A stretch of 64,000 nt of DNA from Temperatibacter marinus (GCF_031598375.1 NZ_CP123872.1:3096501-3160500), one strand, 5' to 3'; shown: positions 1 through 8,811, counted from the first letter of the stretch. The notes: generated from the sequence alone by a model not told the origin. Program-made: numbers and translations.

Positions 1-1
1 C

Positions 2-496
2 TATTTATCTATCACCTTTATCATGTTGATGTCCTTTTCATTCGTAGCTGTTTCAGGCGACGATGATGAAATAGAGATGAAAAATGCTAAATGGATTTCT
101 GACAAAATTCTTGTTGGAGGTCAACCTTCAGAAACTGACCTTGCCAAGCTTAAGAAGCAAGGCATTAAAACAATTGTCACCCTTAGGCCAGAAGCTGAAT
201 TTGATCGCAGCGATCTCTTATTGAAGAGTAATTCTCTTGGCATGACATACTTATCATTACCAATCGGTAGCCGTAGCGACATCTCATTAGACAAAGCAAG
301 AATGTTGGACAAAATTCTAGCAGCCTCAGAAAAAGATAAAGTGGCTGTCCACTGTGCCAGTAGTAACCGGGTCGGCGCATTGATGGCATTACGAGCCTTT
401 CATCTTAAAGGGAAGTCTAAAGAAGACGCCCTCAAAGAAGGAGAAAAGGCTGGTCTAAAAAGCTTGAAAGGTGTGGTAGAACCCCTCTTGAAATAA
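2..496 (+). CDS. DUF442 / beta-lactamase-hydrolase-like phosphatase-fold protein (5' end outside window)
   Basis: The reading frame is open to the window edge. The first in-window ATG is at 23, but the residues before it are hydrophobic and merge with FIMLMSFSFVAVSG, so the gene probably starts upstream with a signal peptide. The mature part follows the DUF442 pattern: a W-x-S-D-K-I-L-V-G-G-Q-P opening, an IVTLRPEAEFDR segment, and a catalytic-type loop HCASSNRVGA (C111 and R116 counted from the ATG at 23, a C-x4-R loop). The family has a dual-specificity-phosphatase fold; substrates are mostly unknown. An exported role is inferred from the leader. Confidence 0.75.
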   Translation, partial: YLSITFIMLMSFSFVAVSGDDDEIEMKNAKWISDKILVGGQPSETDLAKLKKQGIKTIVTLRPEAEFDRSDLLLKSNSLGMTYLSLPIGSRSDISLDKARMLDKILAASEKDKVAVHCASSNRVGALMALRAFHLKGKSKEDALKEGEKAGLKSLKGVVEPLLK

Positions 497-564
497 ATCT
501 AATTTATCGATCATTAAAATAAATATAATCAATTGGATCGATTTAATTGAAATTGATACTGTCA

Positions 565-596
565 GGTCAATCGAAACGCTAACAGAAAGATTGACC
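565..596 (+). promoter_or_regulatory. Inverted repeat directly upstream of dps
   Basis: GGTCAATC (565-572) and GATTGACC (589-596) form a perfect 8-bp inverted repeat with a 16-nt loop. It ends one base before the dps ATG. No strong Shine-Dalgarno is visible outside it; the AGAAAG stretch lies in the loop. It could be a translational-control hairpin or an operator. The function is inferred. Confidence 0.4.
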
Positions 597-597
597 C

Positions 598-1062
598 ATG
601 ACACTCAATAACGGCATTGATAGACAATCACAGGCAGTGATTGCTTCACAACTAAAAAACATCTTAGCAGACAGCATTACGCTCTATGCCTTAACTCAGA
701 ATGTCCACTGGAATGTGACTGGCCCCTTATTTCAATCTGTGCATGCCATGACTGAGGATCATTATCTAGAACTTGCCACTGCCATTGATGACATCGCTGA
801 GAGAATAAGGGCCCTAGACGTAAAAGTCCCCCTTGACCTAAGTGGCCATAAATCTGAAGGACATAGTGTACTAACGGAAAACTCAGATGCAAAGGAAATG
901 GTTGAAGCGTTGGTTAGGGCCCATGAAACATTAGCTCGCGGATTGAGAGCGAGTATCTCTACTGCGGCCGATGCATCAGATGAGGTGACCGCAGGATTGT
1001 TAACAGATCGATTGACCATCCATGAAAAAACAGCCTGGATGTTGAGAGCCCTTCTTCAGTAA
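598..1062 (+). CDS. dps: Dps family DNA-binding ferritin-like protein
   Basis: Dps forms a 12-subunit shell that oxidises and stores iron and protects DNA during oxidative stress or starvation. The protein is 154 aa, typical for the family. The ferroxidase ligands occur with exact Dps spacing: H37, H49, D64 and E68 (intervals of 12, 15 and 4), within the NVHWNVTGPLF segment and the following helix. The start at 598 gives the usual N-terminus. It is a monocistronic gene preceded by an inverted repeat; its stop codon lies in a 17-bp tandem duplication. The DNA-binding N-terminal tail is short and only weakly basic, so DNA binding is less certain than iron handling. Confidence 0.93.
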   Translation: MTLNNGIDRQSQAVIASQLKNILADSITLYALTQNVHWNVTGPLFQSVHAMTEDHYLELATAIDDIAERIRALDVKVPLDLSGHKSEGHSVLTENSDAKEMVEALVRAHETLARGLRASISTAADASDEVTAGLLTDRLTIHEKTAWMLRALLQ

Positions 1063-1088
1063 AGAAATAGATTCAGTAAAGAAATAGA
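1055..1088 (+). repeat. Perfect 17-bp tandem duplication across the dps stop codon
   Basis: TTCAGTAAAGAAATAGA occurs at 1055-1071 and again at 1072-1088 without a mismatch. The first copy carries the last codons and the stop of dps; the second is intergenic. This is a recent slippage-type duplication without effect on the protein. Confidence 0.85.
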
Positions 1089-1092
1089 AAGA

Positions 1093-2391
1093 CTAGGTGG
1101 GTGTTTTCTCACCTAGTGCTTCAGCAAGAGCCCAAATGCGGTCTTGCCCCCAAAAAGTTTTCCCGTTTGCTCGCATCACGGGGACTCCCCAACATCCGTA
1201 CTGAAGGATTTCTTTTCTATTCTCTTCCAGTGCTTCCTGCCATTCCTGCTGCTGCAAAGCGTCACGAACGATCGCGAGGCTGATTCCTGATTTTTCTGTA
1301 ATTTTCTGGAGTCCCTTATCAGTAGACGCATCAATACCTTCCGCCATAACAGACCGGAAGAACACTCTATAAAAAGCCAACTCCTTACCTCTATCAATGG
1401 TCGATAAATACTGACCAATTGCTAATCCATAATGTACAGCTTTACCTAAAGGGTCGGCAAACCGTCCAAAGGCAATATCATGTTGCAAAGCCTCTCTCTT
1501 AGCATCCTTAACGATATAAAATTTCTTAGTATCAGGCACTTTCAGCCCTCTGGCTACCATCGGCAATACTGGTTTCAAGTTAAGTTTGACGCCTGTTTCA
1601 GCACTAAGCGCAGCCAATTGTTCCAAGGCTAGATAACTGTAGGGACTTCGCAAAGAAAAATAAAAATCTATAACACCTGATGCTGAGGAAACTTTTGAGC
1701 GACGGAGTCCGTATCGCCAAAGTCTCTGCAAATCATAATGAACTTCTCCGTCCCCAATAAGTAGGCTATTAAAACGTTGTTCCAAGTGATCAAGACGATC
1801 AATGCCCGTATACCATTCTCCAGCATAATAAAGTGATCCACTGGCGTAATGCCCCAGCGAAATCAACAGCCGCTCATTGGCCCTCAGTGTCTCTTCTTCG
1901 ACAAGCGCAACAGAACATTTTTCTTGAATGCGACTTACAGAGCGACGCCATAAAAGGGCTCCCAATTCTTCTGCCACTGCAAAGAAGTCTGGTTTGTCTT
2001 GGATGCTAGCAAGTTGGCGATTAACCATACCTGTTGACAGAACGTCAGGAACTGTTGCATCTGCCGGAAAGCCTAATCCATAGAGTTTGGCGACACGGGA
2101 GGCATCAACAATCGAATAGGCTTCAAATCGAATGGGATCAGGATACATAGACCCAGGAAGGCGCTCCAATACTTTGGGGCGTATAGTCACTTGAAAGCGT
2201 TGAGCAAGCTCAGGTAGAATTTGCACCATAAGTTGACAATAAGGATCATCAGCTCGGTGAAAGTATAAGAGCTCATGCTCCTTACCTGTAAGCTTTCGTT
2301 TCCATTCCTGAAGGCGCCTTTCTAATCCAAGCTTGAAAGAGCTAGTGATCCATTCTGCACCAAATGGTCGGAGTGTTTTCTTAAGTGACAT
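1093..2391 (-). CDS. Tandem DsbA/2-hydroxychromene-2-carboxylate isomerase-like thioredoxin-fold protein
   Basis: The protein is about 432 aa. The C-terminal half has the HCCA-isomerase/DsbA-fold pattern: VIDFYFSLRSPYSYLA, a helical insert, then GCWGVPVMRANGKTFWGQDR near the end. The N-terminal half (LLYFHRADDPYCQLM) looks like a second, diverged copy. The family includes glutathione-dependent isomerases and DsbA-like oxidoreductases; the canonical CxxC is absent (SPYS instead), favouring the isomerase-type subgroup. The start at 2391 is chosen because it has an AGGGA ribosome site, whereas the longer frame starting at 2478 begins inside the terminator of the upstream peroxiredoxin gene. The substrate is unknown. 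Confidence 0.7.
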   Translation of the reverse strand: MSLKKTLRPFGAEWITSSFKLGLERRLQEWKRKLTGKEHELLYFHRADDPYCQLMVQILPELAQRFQVTIRPKVLERLPGSMYPDPIRFEAYSIVDASRVAKLYGLGFPADATVPDVLSTGMVNRQLASIQDKPDFFAVAEELGALLWRRSVSRIQEKCSVALVEEETLRANERLLISLGHYASGSLYYAGEWYTGIDRLDHLEQRFNSLLIGDGEVHYDLQRLWRYGLRRSKVSSASGVIDFYFSLRSPYSYLALEQLAALSAETGVKLNLKPVLPMVARGLKVPDTKKFYIVKDAKREALQHDIAFGRFADPLGKAVHYGLAIGQYLSTIDRGKELAFYRVFFRSVMAEGIDASTDKGLQKITEKSGISLAIVRDALQQQEWQEALEENRKEILQYGCWGVPVMRANGKTFWGQDRIWALAEALGEKTPT

Positions 2392-2462
2392 AGCAATCCC
2401 TAATGAGTCCTTCTCTGTTTTTAATGCCTTCCAAGGCAGAGAACAACTAAAAAGGCGCGCAA

Positions 2463-2489
2463 TAAAAAAGGGCAGCAAAAAGCTGCCCT
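2463..2489 (-). terminator. Intrinsic terminator after the peroxiredoxin gene
   Basis: On the minus strand GGGCAGC-TTTTT-GCTGCCC is followed by six T residues. It lies 26 bases past the peroxiredoxin stop codon and separates it from the downstream thioredoxin-fold gene. Confidence 0.85.
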
Positions 2490-2514
2490 ATAGATAACCT
2501 ATTTCTCTGAAGAT

Positions 2515-2997
2515 CTAAAGCAAGGAAACTACATGCTCAGCGCTTGAAACTTTAAAATCACCAGGCGCTTCAATACAAGCATGTTCGACCACACCGTCCG
2601 TCACGATCAATGCAAAACGCTGGCTTCTTTGTCCCATACCGAACCCTGAACCGTCCAAAACAAGATCTAAAGATTTTGTATAGTCACAGTTACCATCTGC
2701 TAACATTGTGACAACCTCGTCAGAGCCTTGGTCTTTTCCCCAAGCACCCATCACAAAGGCATCATTCACTGACATACAATATACAGCATCTACGCCTTTA
2801 TCTTTTAGGGCTTGAGCGTGCTCAACATACCCTGGCACATGGCGGGCTGAACATGTGGGCGTAAACGCACCAGGAACAGCAAAAAAGACAACTTTCTTTC
2901 CAGCAAATAAATCCGCTGTATTGTGCGGCGCGGGTCCATCCCCTGTCATTTCAACTAAAACACCTTCAGGCATCTTATCCCCTGCTTGAATTGGCAT
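2515..2997 (-). CDS. Peroxiredoxin (Prx5-like, thiol-dependent peroxidase)
   Basis: It reduces hydrogen peroxide and alkyl hydroperoxides through a peroxidatic cysteine. The 160-aa protein carries the family signature PGAFTPTCSARHVPGY with C49 as the peroxidatic residue, and the Prx5 features KGVDAVYCMSVNDAFVM and SQRFALIVTDGVVEH. There is no fused glutaredoxin domain, so a separate glutathione/glutaredoxin reductant is likely. A good ribosome site (GGAG) precedes 2997. Its own terminator follows. With Dps nearby it makes a small stress-defence group. Confidence 0.93.
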   Translation of the reverse strand: MPIQAGDKMPEGVLVEMTGDGPAPHNTADLFAGKKVVFFAVPGAFTPTCSARHVPGYVEHAQALKDKGVDAVYCMSVNDAFVMGAWGKDQGSDEVVTMLADGNCDYTKSLDLVLDGSGFGMGQRSQRFALIVTDGVVEHACIEAPGDFKVSSAEHVVSLL

Positions 2998-3047
2998 AAC
3001 ATTCTCCTTTTTTTCTAAAATACACCTAATGCTCTATTTAATCTCTT

Positions 3048-3842
3048 TTAACGCGAAACGTCTATAGCTTTTCCATTACCATCAATAACCGTGATCCGCA
3101 ATTTTTCATTCTTTAGATCTGGTATATCACCCATACCTGATGTCTTGACAACAAAGCGAACAAAATCACCCTTTGATGTTTTTCCTGCTGGTATAAACAT
3201 CATTGTTGCAGGTCCCTCAATTAGCAAGTCCGCCTGCTGATAAGCCTCTAACCCCTTCACATCGATGATAACTCGCTGCTTGCCGACTGGGCCAATAATT
3301 TTATGAGACATGACTTTAAATTTACTCTCTTCAAGGCTTGTCATCGGGACTTTCGAAAGCCAAGATGCAATCTTTAGATCATAATCAAATTTATCTTTTT
3401 GAGGTGGCTGGAATGTATGCTCAATTGGGATACAGATGTCCTTACAAACCATAAAGCTAACATGAATTTCCGTATCACCCCGTTTAAGAGCTTCAGCCTC
3501 GATTTGAAAAGGAATGATAACCTTCTTAGAATAACCGTATGTTTGCAGGCCAAATAGCTCAAATCTCTCAGGAATTGGATAAGCCAGCTCTTTTTCAACA
3601 TCGTTAATTTTAACAATTACAGGCAATCCTGCTTCACCTGGACTGCGCCAGTATGTTTTCCAACCATTCTGCAGCTCTGCTTCCCAAGCCAACCAAACGA
3701 GACCAGCATTGCCCGCAACTGGTTTCGTTCCAATCAGGCGCGTCTTCGCTTCTTGGCCATGAGAGACCCACTCAGTTTCCTTTGCATGTGTGGCTGTCGA
3801 TATAACGCACAACCCTACAAAGAATATGATAATTTTATTCAT
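3048..3842 (-). CDS. Exported DsbD N-terminal-domain-like protein
   Basis: This 264-aa protein has a Sec signal peptide (MNKIIIFFVGLCVISTATHA) and matches the periplasmic N-terminal domain of DsbD/ScsB-type thiol-disulfide proteins: WEAELQNGWKTYWRSPGEAGLP and a VCKDICIP motif whose two cysteines are typical of the family's redox pair. The membrane and thioredoxin domains of full DsbD are absent, so it must work with another electron donor. It is followed by the peroxiredoxin gene on the same strand (about 50 bases) and is divergent from the TonB receptor. Confidence 0.8.
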   Translation of the reverse strand: MNKIIIFFVGLCVISTATHAKETEWVSHGQEAKTRLIGTKPVAGNAGLVWLAWEAELQNGWKTYWRSPGEAGLPVIVKINDVEKELAYPIPERFELFGLQTYGYSKKVIIPFQIEAEALKRGDTEIHVSFMVCKDICIPIEHTFQPPQKDKFDYDLKIASWLSKVPMTSLEESKFKVMSHKIIGPVGKQRVIIDVKGLEAYQQADLLIEGPATMMFIPAGKTSKGDFVRFVVKTSGMGDIPDLKNEKLRITVIDGNGKAIDVSR

Positions 3843-3956
3843 TGTCTACTCCAGACTTACTCTCTTTGTGGCTATGTAGCAGTATCCCAGTGGTTTGGCT
3901 ATACACAGGTGATCACATCTTTGTAATCAAAGAAATTGCATAACTCGATTAAACAG

Positions 3957-3985
3957 TGACAAATTTACAATATTTCTGTCAAATT
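3957..3985 (+). promoter_or_regulatory. Direct repeat upstream of the TonB receptor gene
   Basis: TGACAAATT (3957-3965) and TGTCAAATT (3977-3985) are the same word with one change, spaced exactly 20 bases (two helical turns) in the divergent promoter region. This is compatible with a dimeric regulator site. No regulator can be assigned. Confidence 0.3.
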
Positions 3986-4101
3986 GGAAAAAAAATTCAA
4001 CTTTAGTCAAAATACGTACCCTTTTTTCTTGCTGTTCACTTTCTCTCCTTCTTAAGCTTTTTCCTGAGTTGAATACTCATATAACAAACTCGGAGGAATA
4101 C

Positions 4102-6486
4102 ATGAAAAAATCAACTAAATATTTGATGAGTGCATCGTTAGGGGCGATGCTCATCTCTCAACCTCAGATGGTCATGGCCCAGGATAGTGATGAAGCCGCG
4201 GCAGCAGAAGAAATTGCTGTTATTGGTTCAAGAAGCAAAAAACCTCGCACAGCCACTGATTCACCTGTGCCAATCGATGTTTTTGGCGCAAATCAAATCA
4301 ACGAAATGGGCAATGCTGCCGACATGACGGACAATCTTAAAGCGCTTGTTCCTTCTTTCACAGCATCTCCAGCTACGGGTGATGGTTCAGCTTTCGTAAG
4401 ACCAACATCTTTGCGTGGACTGGCTCCTGATCAAACACTTGTTCTTCTCGGCGGAAAACGTCGTCACCGCTCAGCTCTATTGCATTTCTTTGCACCGGCA
4501 GCTGGTAATGGTGCTCACGGTCCAGACATCGGCATGATCCCTGGCATTGCGCTTAAGCGCGTTGAGGTACTTCGTGACGGTGCTGCAGCTCAGTATGGTG
4601 CTGACGCGATTGCTGGTGTGATTAACTTTGTCCCTAGAGACAACAGTGAAGGCGGCCTTGTAACAGCCTCTTATGGTCAGTTCTATGAAGGCGAATCCAG
4701 CATTAAGATCGCTGGTAACGTTGGTTTCCCACTCGGTGATAACGGCTTCATTAACTTGAGCATGGAATATGTTGATAATGATGCACTGTCACGCGGCACG
4801 CAGCGCCCTGACGCACAAGCTCTTGAAGATGCTGGCGTTCCTGGTGTTGGATCAGACAGCCCCTTTGGTGACGCACCGCTGGTACAAACCTGGGGTCGGC
4901 CTGAAACAAGTGGCTTTATGACATTCCTTAATTCTGGTCTAGAGCTCAACGAAGATCACAGTCTTTACTTCATGGGGAACTATTCTGAAAAAGAAGGACG
5001 CTATCGTTTCTTCTATCGTAGCCCAACTCACTCATCACTTGCCCCACTACGTGCTGATGGCTTTACAGGTCTCCCTGCAGGTTTCACACCTTATTTAGAC
5101 GGCGACCAAACAGACTTTAGTGCTATTGGTGGTATTAAAGGTGTCTTTGGTGATGTTGACTATGATTTCAGCATGGCATACGGCTACAGTGAAATGGATT
5201 ATTTCCTAAATAACTCTGTCAACCCAAGCCTTGGCCTATCCGGCGGCCAAATTGCACAAATGGACTTTGATGTTGGTGCTCTTTTCCAAGAAGAAATGAA
5301 TATCAACCTTGATTTCTCTAAAGAGCTAAACGACACATTGAACCTTGCTTGGGGCGCCGAATACAGAGACGAGACCTACCAGATTGCATCAGGGGAACCT
5401 GGATCATTCATCGGTGCTGGCGTGAGTGGCTTTAAAGGCTACCATCCACGTGATTCAGGTGAGTTCTCACGTGATAACTGGGCTGTCTATGCAGATCTAG
5501 AGCAAGATGTGAACGAAGACTTCCTAATGCAATATGCTCTGCGTTATGAAAACTTCTCTGATTTCGGTAGCACAGTGAACGGTAAGATTGCTGCTCGCTA
5601 CAACGCGAATGAAACATGGACACTTCGTGCCGCTGTATCAACAGGTTTCCACGCGCCAACACCTGGCCAGTCCAATGTTCAGGCTGTGATCACGACATTT
5701 GATAGTATCTCAGGTGGTCTTGTTGAAGAAGGCCTTGTGCGCCCAGATAGTGCCGCAGCACTTGGTGCTGGTGGTGCTCCCCTCACTGAAGAAAAGTCTA
5801 AAAACTTTAGCTTTGGTGCAACAGGCGTCTATGAGAATACGACATTAACAATTGATTTCTACCGCATTGAAATTGATGATCGTATCTATCGTACAATTAA
5901 CCTTCCTGGTGCAGCACCTGGACAGACTGTTTCTTTCTTTACAAACAGCCTGGATATGTATTCACAAGGGATCGATGTTGTTTTGAACAGCAGCGTTGAC
6001 TGGAATGATGACGTTACGACAGACCTCACATGGGCAGCTAATTTCAATAAAATCAAAATCACGGGTCAAAAAGACGTGAATGGTCAACAGCCTGTAAGCA
6101 ATTCGACCATCGAAGATATTGAAAATAACTACCCAAGCACTCGGATGGTTTTCACTACAAATACAAAATGGGGTGAAGATAAGTGGAACTTAATGGTTCG
6201 TGCGAACTACTATGGTAAACACTATGATGAGCGCGGTGAAATTGGTGCTGCAACAAACCCAAGTTTCGAAATTGGATCAACAATCTATGTTGATGCTGAG
6301 CTTGGATATCAAGTAAATGAAGGCCTAAAAGTTGTTCTTGGCGCTTCTAATATCTTTGACAGCTATGTTGATGTTATTGATGCACCCTATGCCAACCGTC
6401 AGAGCGTAGGACTTCCTTACCCTCGCCGGTCTGCTGCCAACTACGAAGGTGGAAGCTGGTATCTAAGAGCGAGCTTTGCATTCTAA
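4102..6486 (+). CDS. TonB-dependent outer-membrane receptor
   Basis: A 794-aa TonB-dependent transporter for active uptake of a ligand across the outer membrane. The start at 4102 has a strong GGAGGA site and gives a clear signal peptide (MKKSTKYLMSASLGAM, cleaved after VMAQ). The plug domain follows (IAVIGSRSKKPRTATDSPVPIDVFG; RGLAPDQTLVLLGGKRR; RDGAAAQYGADAIAGVINF), then a long beta-barrel that ends in the canonical terminal aromatic residue (LRASFAF). The IDVFG plug and VLVNGKRR-like motif place it among sugar/oligomer-type receptors of alphaproteobacteria, but the ligand is not readable. An intrinsic terminator follows. Confidence 0.93.
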   Translation: MKKSTKYLMSASLGAMLISQPQMVMAQDSDEAAAAEEIAVIGSRSKKPRTATDSPVPIDVFGANQINEMGNAADMTDNLKALVPSFTASPATGDGSAFVRPTSLRGLAPDQTLVLLGGKRRHRSALLHFFAPAAGNGAHGPDIGMIPGIALKRVEVLRDGAAAQYGADAIAGVINFVPRDNSEGGLVTASYGQFYEGESSIKIAGNVGFPLGDNGFINLSMEYVDNDALSRGTQRPDAQALEDAGVPGVGSDSPFGDAPLVQTWGRPETSGFMTFLNSGLELNEDHSLYFMGNYSEKEGRYRFFYRSPTHSSLAPLRADGFTGLPAGFTPYLDGDQTDFSAIGGIKGVFGDVDYDFSMAYGYSEMDYFLNNSVNPSLGLSGGQIAQMDFDVGALFQEEMNINLDFSKELNDTLNLAWGAEYRDETYQIASGEPGSFIGAGVSGFKGYHPRDSGEFSRDNWAVYADLEQDVNEDFLMQYALRYENFSDFGSTVNGKIAARYNANETWTLRAAVSTGFHAPTPGQSNVQAVITTFDSISGGLVEEGLVRPDSAAALGAGGAPLTEEKSKNFSFGATGVYENTTLTIDFYRIEIDDRIYRTINLPGAAPGQTVSFFTNSLDMYSQGIDVVLNSSVDWNDDVTTDLTWAANFNKIKITGQKDVNGQQPVSNSTIEDIENNYPSTRMVFTTNTKWGEDKWNLMVRANYYGKHYDERGEIGAATNPSFEIGSTIYVDAELGYQVNEGLKVVLGASNIFDSYVDVIDAPYANRQSVGLPYPRRSAANYEGGSWYLRASFAF

Positions 6487-6514
6487 GCTCTCTTAAGAAC
6501 ATAGAAATTGAAAA

Positions 6515-6539
6515 GGCGCCGAAATGGCGCCTTTTTTTT
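6515..6539 (+). terminator. Intrinsic terminator of the TonB receptor gene
   Basis: GGCGCC-GAAAT-GGCGCC followed by eight T residues, 28 bases after the receptor stop codon. It touches the 3' end of the convergent BKACE gene. Confidence 0.9.
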
Positions 6540-7341
6540 ATAAGGAAAACAGCTTTCTAATCGTATCAGCTGTTGCAAGAGTTCTTCCCGATTTTTGAGC
6601 CGCCTCCTGCGCTTTGAGAATCATAAATTGATGATCCTCCAGCGGTACCGCTGCAGAGTGCATAATATTATTCTCAAATCCAACACGAACATGTCCAGAG
6701 TGCTCTGCTGCAAAGCCCACTATCTTCTGCTCTCGTGCCCCAAAACCACACATTGTCCAAGGAAGGTCTGTTTTCTTTGCCTGTTCATAAAGACATTGAT
6801 CTTGTTGATCATTTTGATGTCGCCCTATGACAAATAAAACAAAAGGATTTGCCCGCGCCAGAAGACCTCGGTTCCTCATCCCTATAAATCGTTGATAATC
6901 ATTCTCGTCATAAAGAATATATTGAGGGAAAACATTCTCTTTTTGCATCCATCTGTTAAGCTCAGCGAAATCTTTCTCATCCGCATCATCAGGACACAAT
7001 TCTCTGAGGGCTAAAGACACAGCTTCTGGCTTTAGGGATTTAATCACAGCCACTTGCTCGTCTTTCGAATATTGCCCAACGGCTTCCGTTGTGACTTGAA
7101 GAATGAGGTGATCTTTTAGAATGACTCTGATCGCTTTCAGCGCCTCGTTGTATATATCGGGATCTAAGCTATGGAGCCCCTTGTGATCACGGATATGTAA
7201 ATGAAGCATCGAACATCCCGCTTCATTCACCTCTTCAGCCACTCTAACAATTTCAGGAATTGACAGTGGAATAAGGGGATGATCCGCCTTCTGGCGGCGC
7301 GCGCCATTTGGAGCGGCCATAATGATCATGGGATTAGACAT
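6538..7341 (-). CDS. BKACE family beta-keto acid cleavage enzyme (3-keto-5-aminohexanoate cleavage-type, DUF849)
   Basis: BKACE enzymes condense a beta-keto acid with acetyl-CoA and release acetoacetate and a new acyl-CoA. The 267-aa protein shows the family zinc-site segment CSMLHLHIRD, the N-terminal IIMAAPNGARR, and a late VRVGFENN that matches the family VRVGlEDN pattern. Its start overlaps the upstream aminotransferase stop by 8 bases, so the two are translationally coupled. The pair suggests that an amino acid is transaminated and the resulting beta-keto acid cleaved (lysine/beta-amino acid-type breakdown); the exact substrate is not determined. Confidence 0.88.
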   Translation of the reverse strand: MSNPMIIMAAPNGARRQKADHPLIPLSIPEIVRVAEEVNEAGCSMLHLHIRDHKGLHSLDPDIYNEALKAIRVILKDHLILQVTTEAVGQYSKDEQVAVIKSLKPEAVSLALRELCPDDADEKDFAELNRWMQKENVFPQYILYDENDYQRFIGMRNRGLLARANPFVLFVIGRHQNDQQDQCLYEQAKKTDLPWTMCGFGAREQKIVGFAAEHSGHVRVGFENNIMHSAAVPLEDHQFMILKAQEAAQKSGRTLATADTIRKLFSL

Positions 7342-8656
7342 ACTTTATGTCCTTTAACAAACGATCGATTTTTAGGATTGCTTCGTCACTATGACGATCT
7401 TCAAGGATATACGGCGGTGCCAAGAGAATATGCTTACTCAAACCATCCTGAGAGGACCCACCACCAGGATAGCAAATTAACCCATGGTTCATGGCGGCTT
7501 TTTTAATTTGAGAAGGAAGAGCCACAGCATCTTCAATGGGAGCGAATGTATCTTTATCTTTCACGAATTCAATACCAATCATCAGACCACGTCCACGAAT
7601 ATCTCCCACATGGGGGTGTGCGCTAAACTGATGCTTCAAGGCCTTTCTAAAATACTCACCTCTGGGAGACACATTCTCTAACACCCCTTCGTTCAACAAC
7701 AGGGTATGAACAGCCAATCCGGCAGCACAGGCCGTGGCATGCCCCACGTACGTATGACCGTGTTTAAAGCCCTCCGTCTGAACAAAATGCTGATGAATTT
7801 CTTCTCTGACCAGCGTAGCAGCGAGCGGCTGATACCCTGACGCAATTCCTTTACCTAGAGTGACCATGTCTGGAATGACCCCTTCCTGCTGATGAGCGAA
7901 ATAGGATCCCGTGCGACCAATGCCGCACATAACTTCATCAGAAATCAGAAGGATTGAATGGGCATTACAGAGATCCCTAACGCGACTAAAATACCCTTCT
8001 ACTGCAGGAACGACGCCTAACGAAGCCCCCACAATTGGCTCCGCAATAAAGGCTGCAATCGTCTCGGCTCCTTCTTTATTGATAAGGGTCTCTAACTCAT
8101 CAATCAAATAGGAACAATAGGCCTCCTCAGAAGCATGTTCGGCCCCAAGTCTGAATCTGTAGCAGGCCTTCGTTCGCGGCCAATCAAGCAAAATATTATC
8201 CATTGATCGCCTTCTAGGCAGATTGCCGCTAACAGAGAGAGCACCTAGAGTATTGCCATGATAACTATGTTCACGGCTGATGATTTTTACTTTTTTGGGC
8301 TGCCCTTTTTGCCGCCAATATTGCCAAGCCATTTTTAAGGCTGTCTCATTGGCTTCAGACCCTCCAGAGGAGAAATACACATAGGAGTTTGCTTCTTGAA
8401 ATTGCTGGGTGATAAGCTCTGCTAACTGTTCTTGGGGGTCCGTCGTGAAAAAACCAGAGTGCGCATAGGCTACTTGATCAATTTGACGATGCATAGCTTC
8501 TATGACCTGAGGATGCCCGTGCCCCATACTGGCCGACGCCGCCCCCCCACTCATATCTAAATACTGTTTTCCCTGTGAATCTGTGAGATACATTCCATGT
8601 GCTGAAACTGCTTTTGGATAAAGAGATTTCACATCTCTATAGAAGACTTTTGTCAT
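7334..8656 (-). CDS. Class III PLP-dependent aminotransferase
   Basis: A 440-aa fold-type I transaminase. Key motifs are SGGSEANETALKMA (cofactor phosphate loop), ISREHSYHGNTLGAL, LLISDEVMCGIGRTGSYF (the Asp that contacts the pyridine nitrogen) and TLGKGIASGYQPLA with the Schiff-base lysine. The start is set at 8656 (MTKVFYRD) because the family begins there; the longer frame runs through the divergent promoter of the next gene. It is probably co-transcribed with the downstream BKACE gene. The substrate is likely an omega- or beta-amino acid, inferred from class and partner. Confidence 0.9.
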   Translation of the reverse strand: MTKVFYRDVKSLYPKAVSAHGMYLTDSQGKQYLDMSGGAASASMGHGHPQVIEAMHRQIDQVAYAHSGFFTTDPQEQLAELITQQFQEANSYVYFSSGGSEANETALKMAWQYWRQKGQPKKVKIISREHSYHGNTLGALSVSGNLPRRRSMDNILLDWPRTKACYRFRLGAEHASEEAYCSYLIDELETLINKEGAETIAAFIAEPIVGASLGVVPAVEGYFSRVRDLCNAHSILLISDEVMCGIGRTGSYFAHQQEGVIPDMVTLGKGIASGYQPLAATLVREEIHQHFVQTEGFKHGHTYVGHATACAAGLAVHTLLLNEGVLENVSPRGEYFRKALKHQFSAHPHVGDIRGRGLMIGIEFVKDKDTFAPIEDAVALPSQIKKAAMNHGLICYPGGGSSQDGLSKHILLAPPYILEDRHSDEAILKIDRLLKDIKYV

Positions 8657-8725
8657 GTGACTATGTCCATAAAATTTAAACGACAAAGTAAGCCTGACAG
8701 CTTTTTTTTGAATGTCAAAACGCTT

Positions 8726-8754
8726 TTGACAAAACCTGTATATGAACTTGCTAT
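8726..8754 (+). promoter_or_regulatory. Putative sigma-70 promoter for the yqgE gene
   Basis: TTGACA at 8726-8731 followed 17 bases later by TGCTAT (8749-8754, part of TGCTATATT) points toward the YqgE gene. It lies in the divergent spacer between aminotransferase and yqgE. Confidence 0.45.
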
Positions 8755-8811
8755 ATTTTCGAAAAAGTATAGTCTTGTTAGGGTAACGCCATCTCAAACT
8801 GGACAAAAAAA

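Noticed and set aside
1092-1117. Terminator hairpin ACTAGGTG/CACCTAGT at the end of the thioredoxin-fold gene
   Set aside because: The stem is real, but it lies within the last codons and is followed only by a broken T-rich tract, so I did not list it as a terminator.
2392-2478. Longer start for the thioredoxin-fold protein
   Set aside because: The extension begins within the terminator of the upstream peroxiredoxin gene; the ATG at 2391 has a ribosome site.
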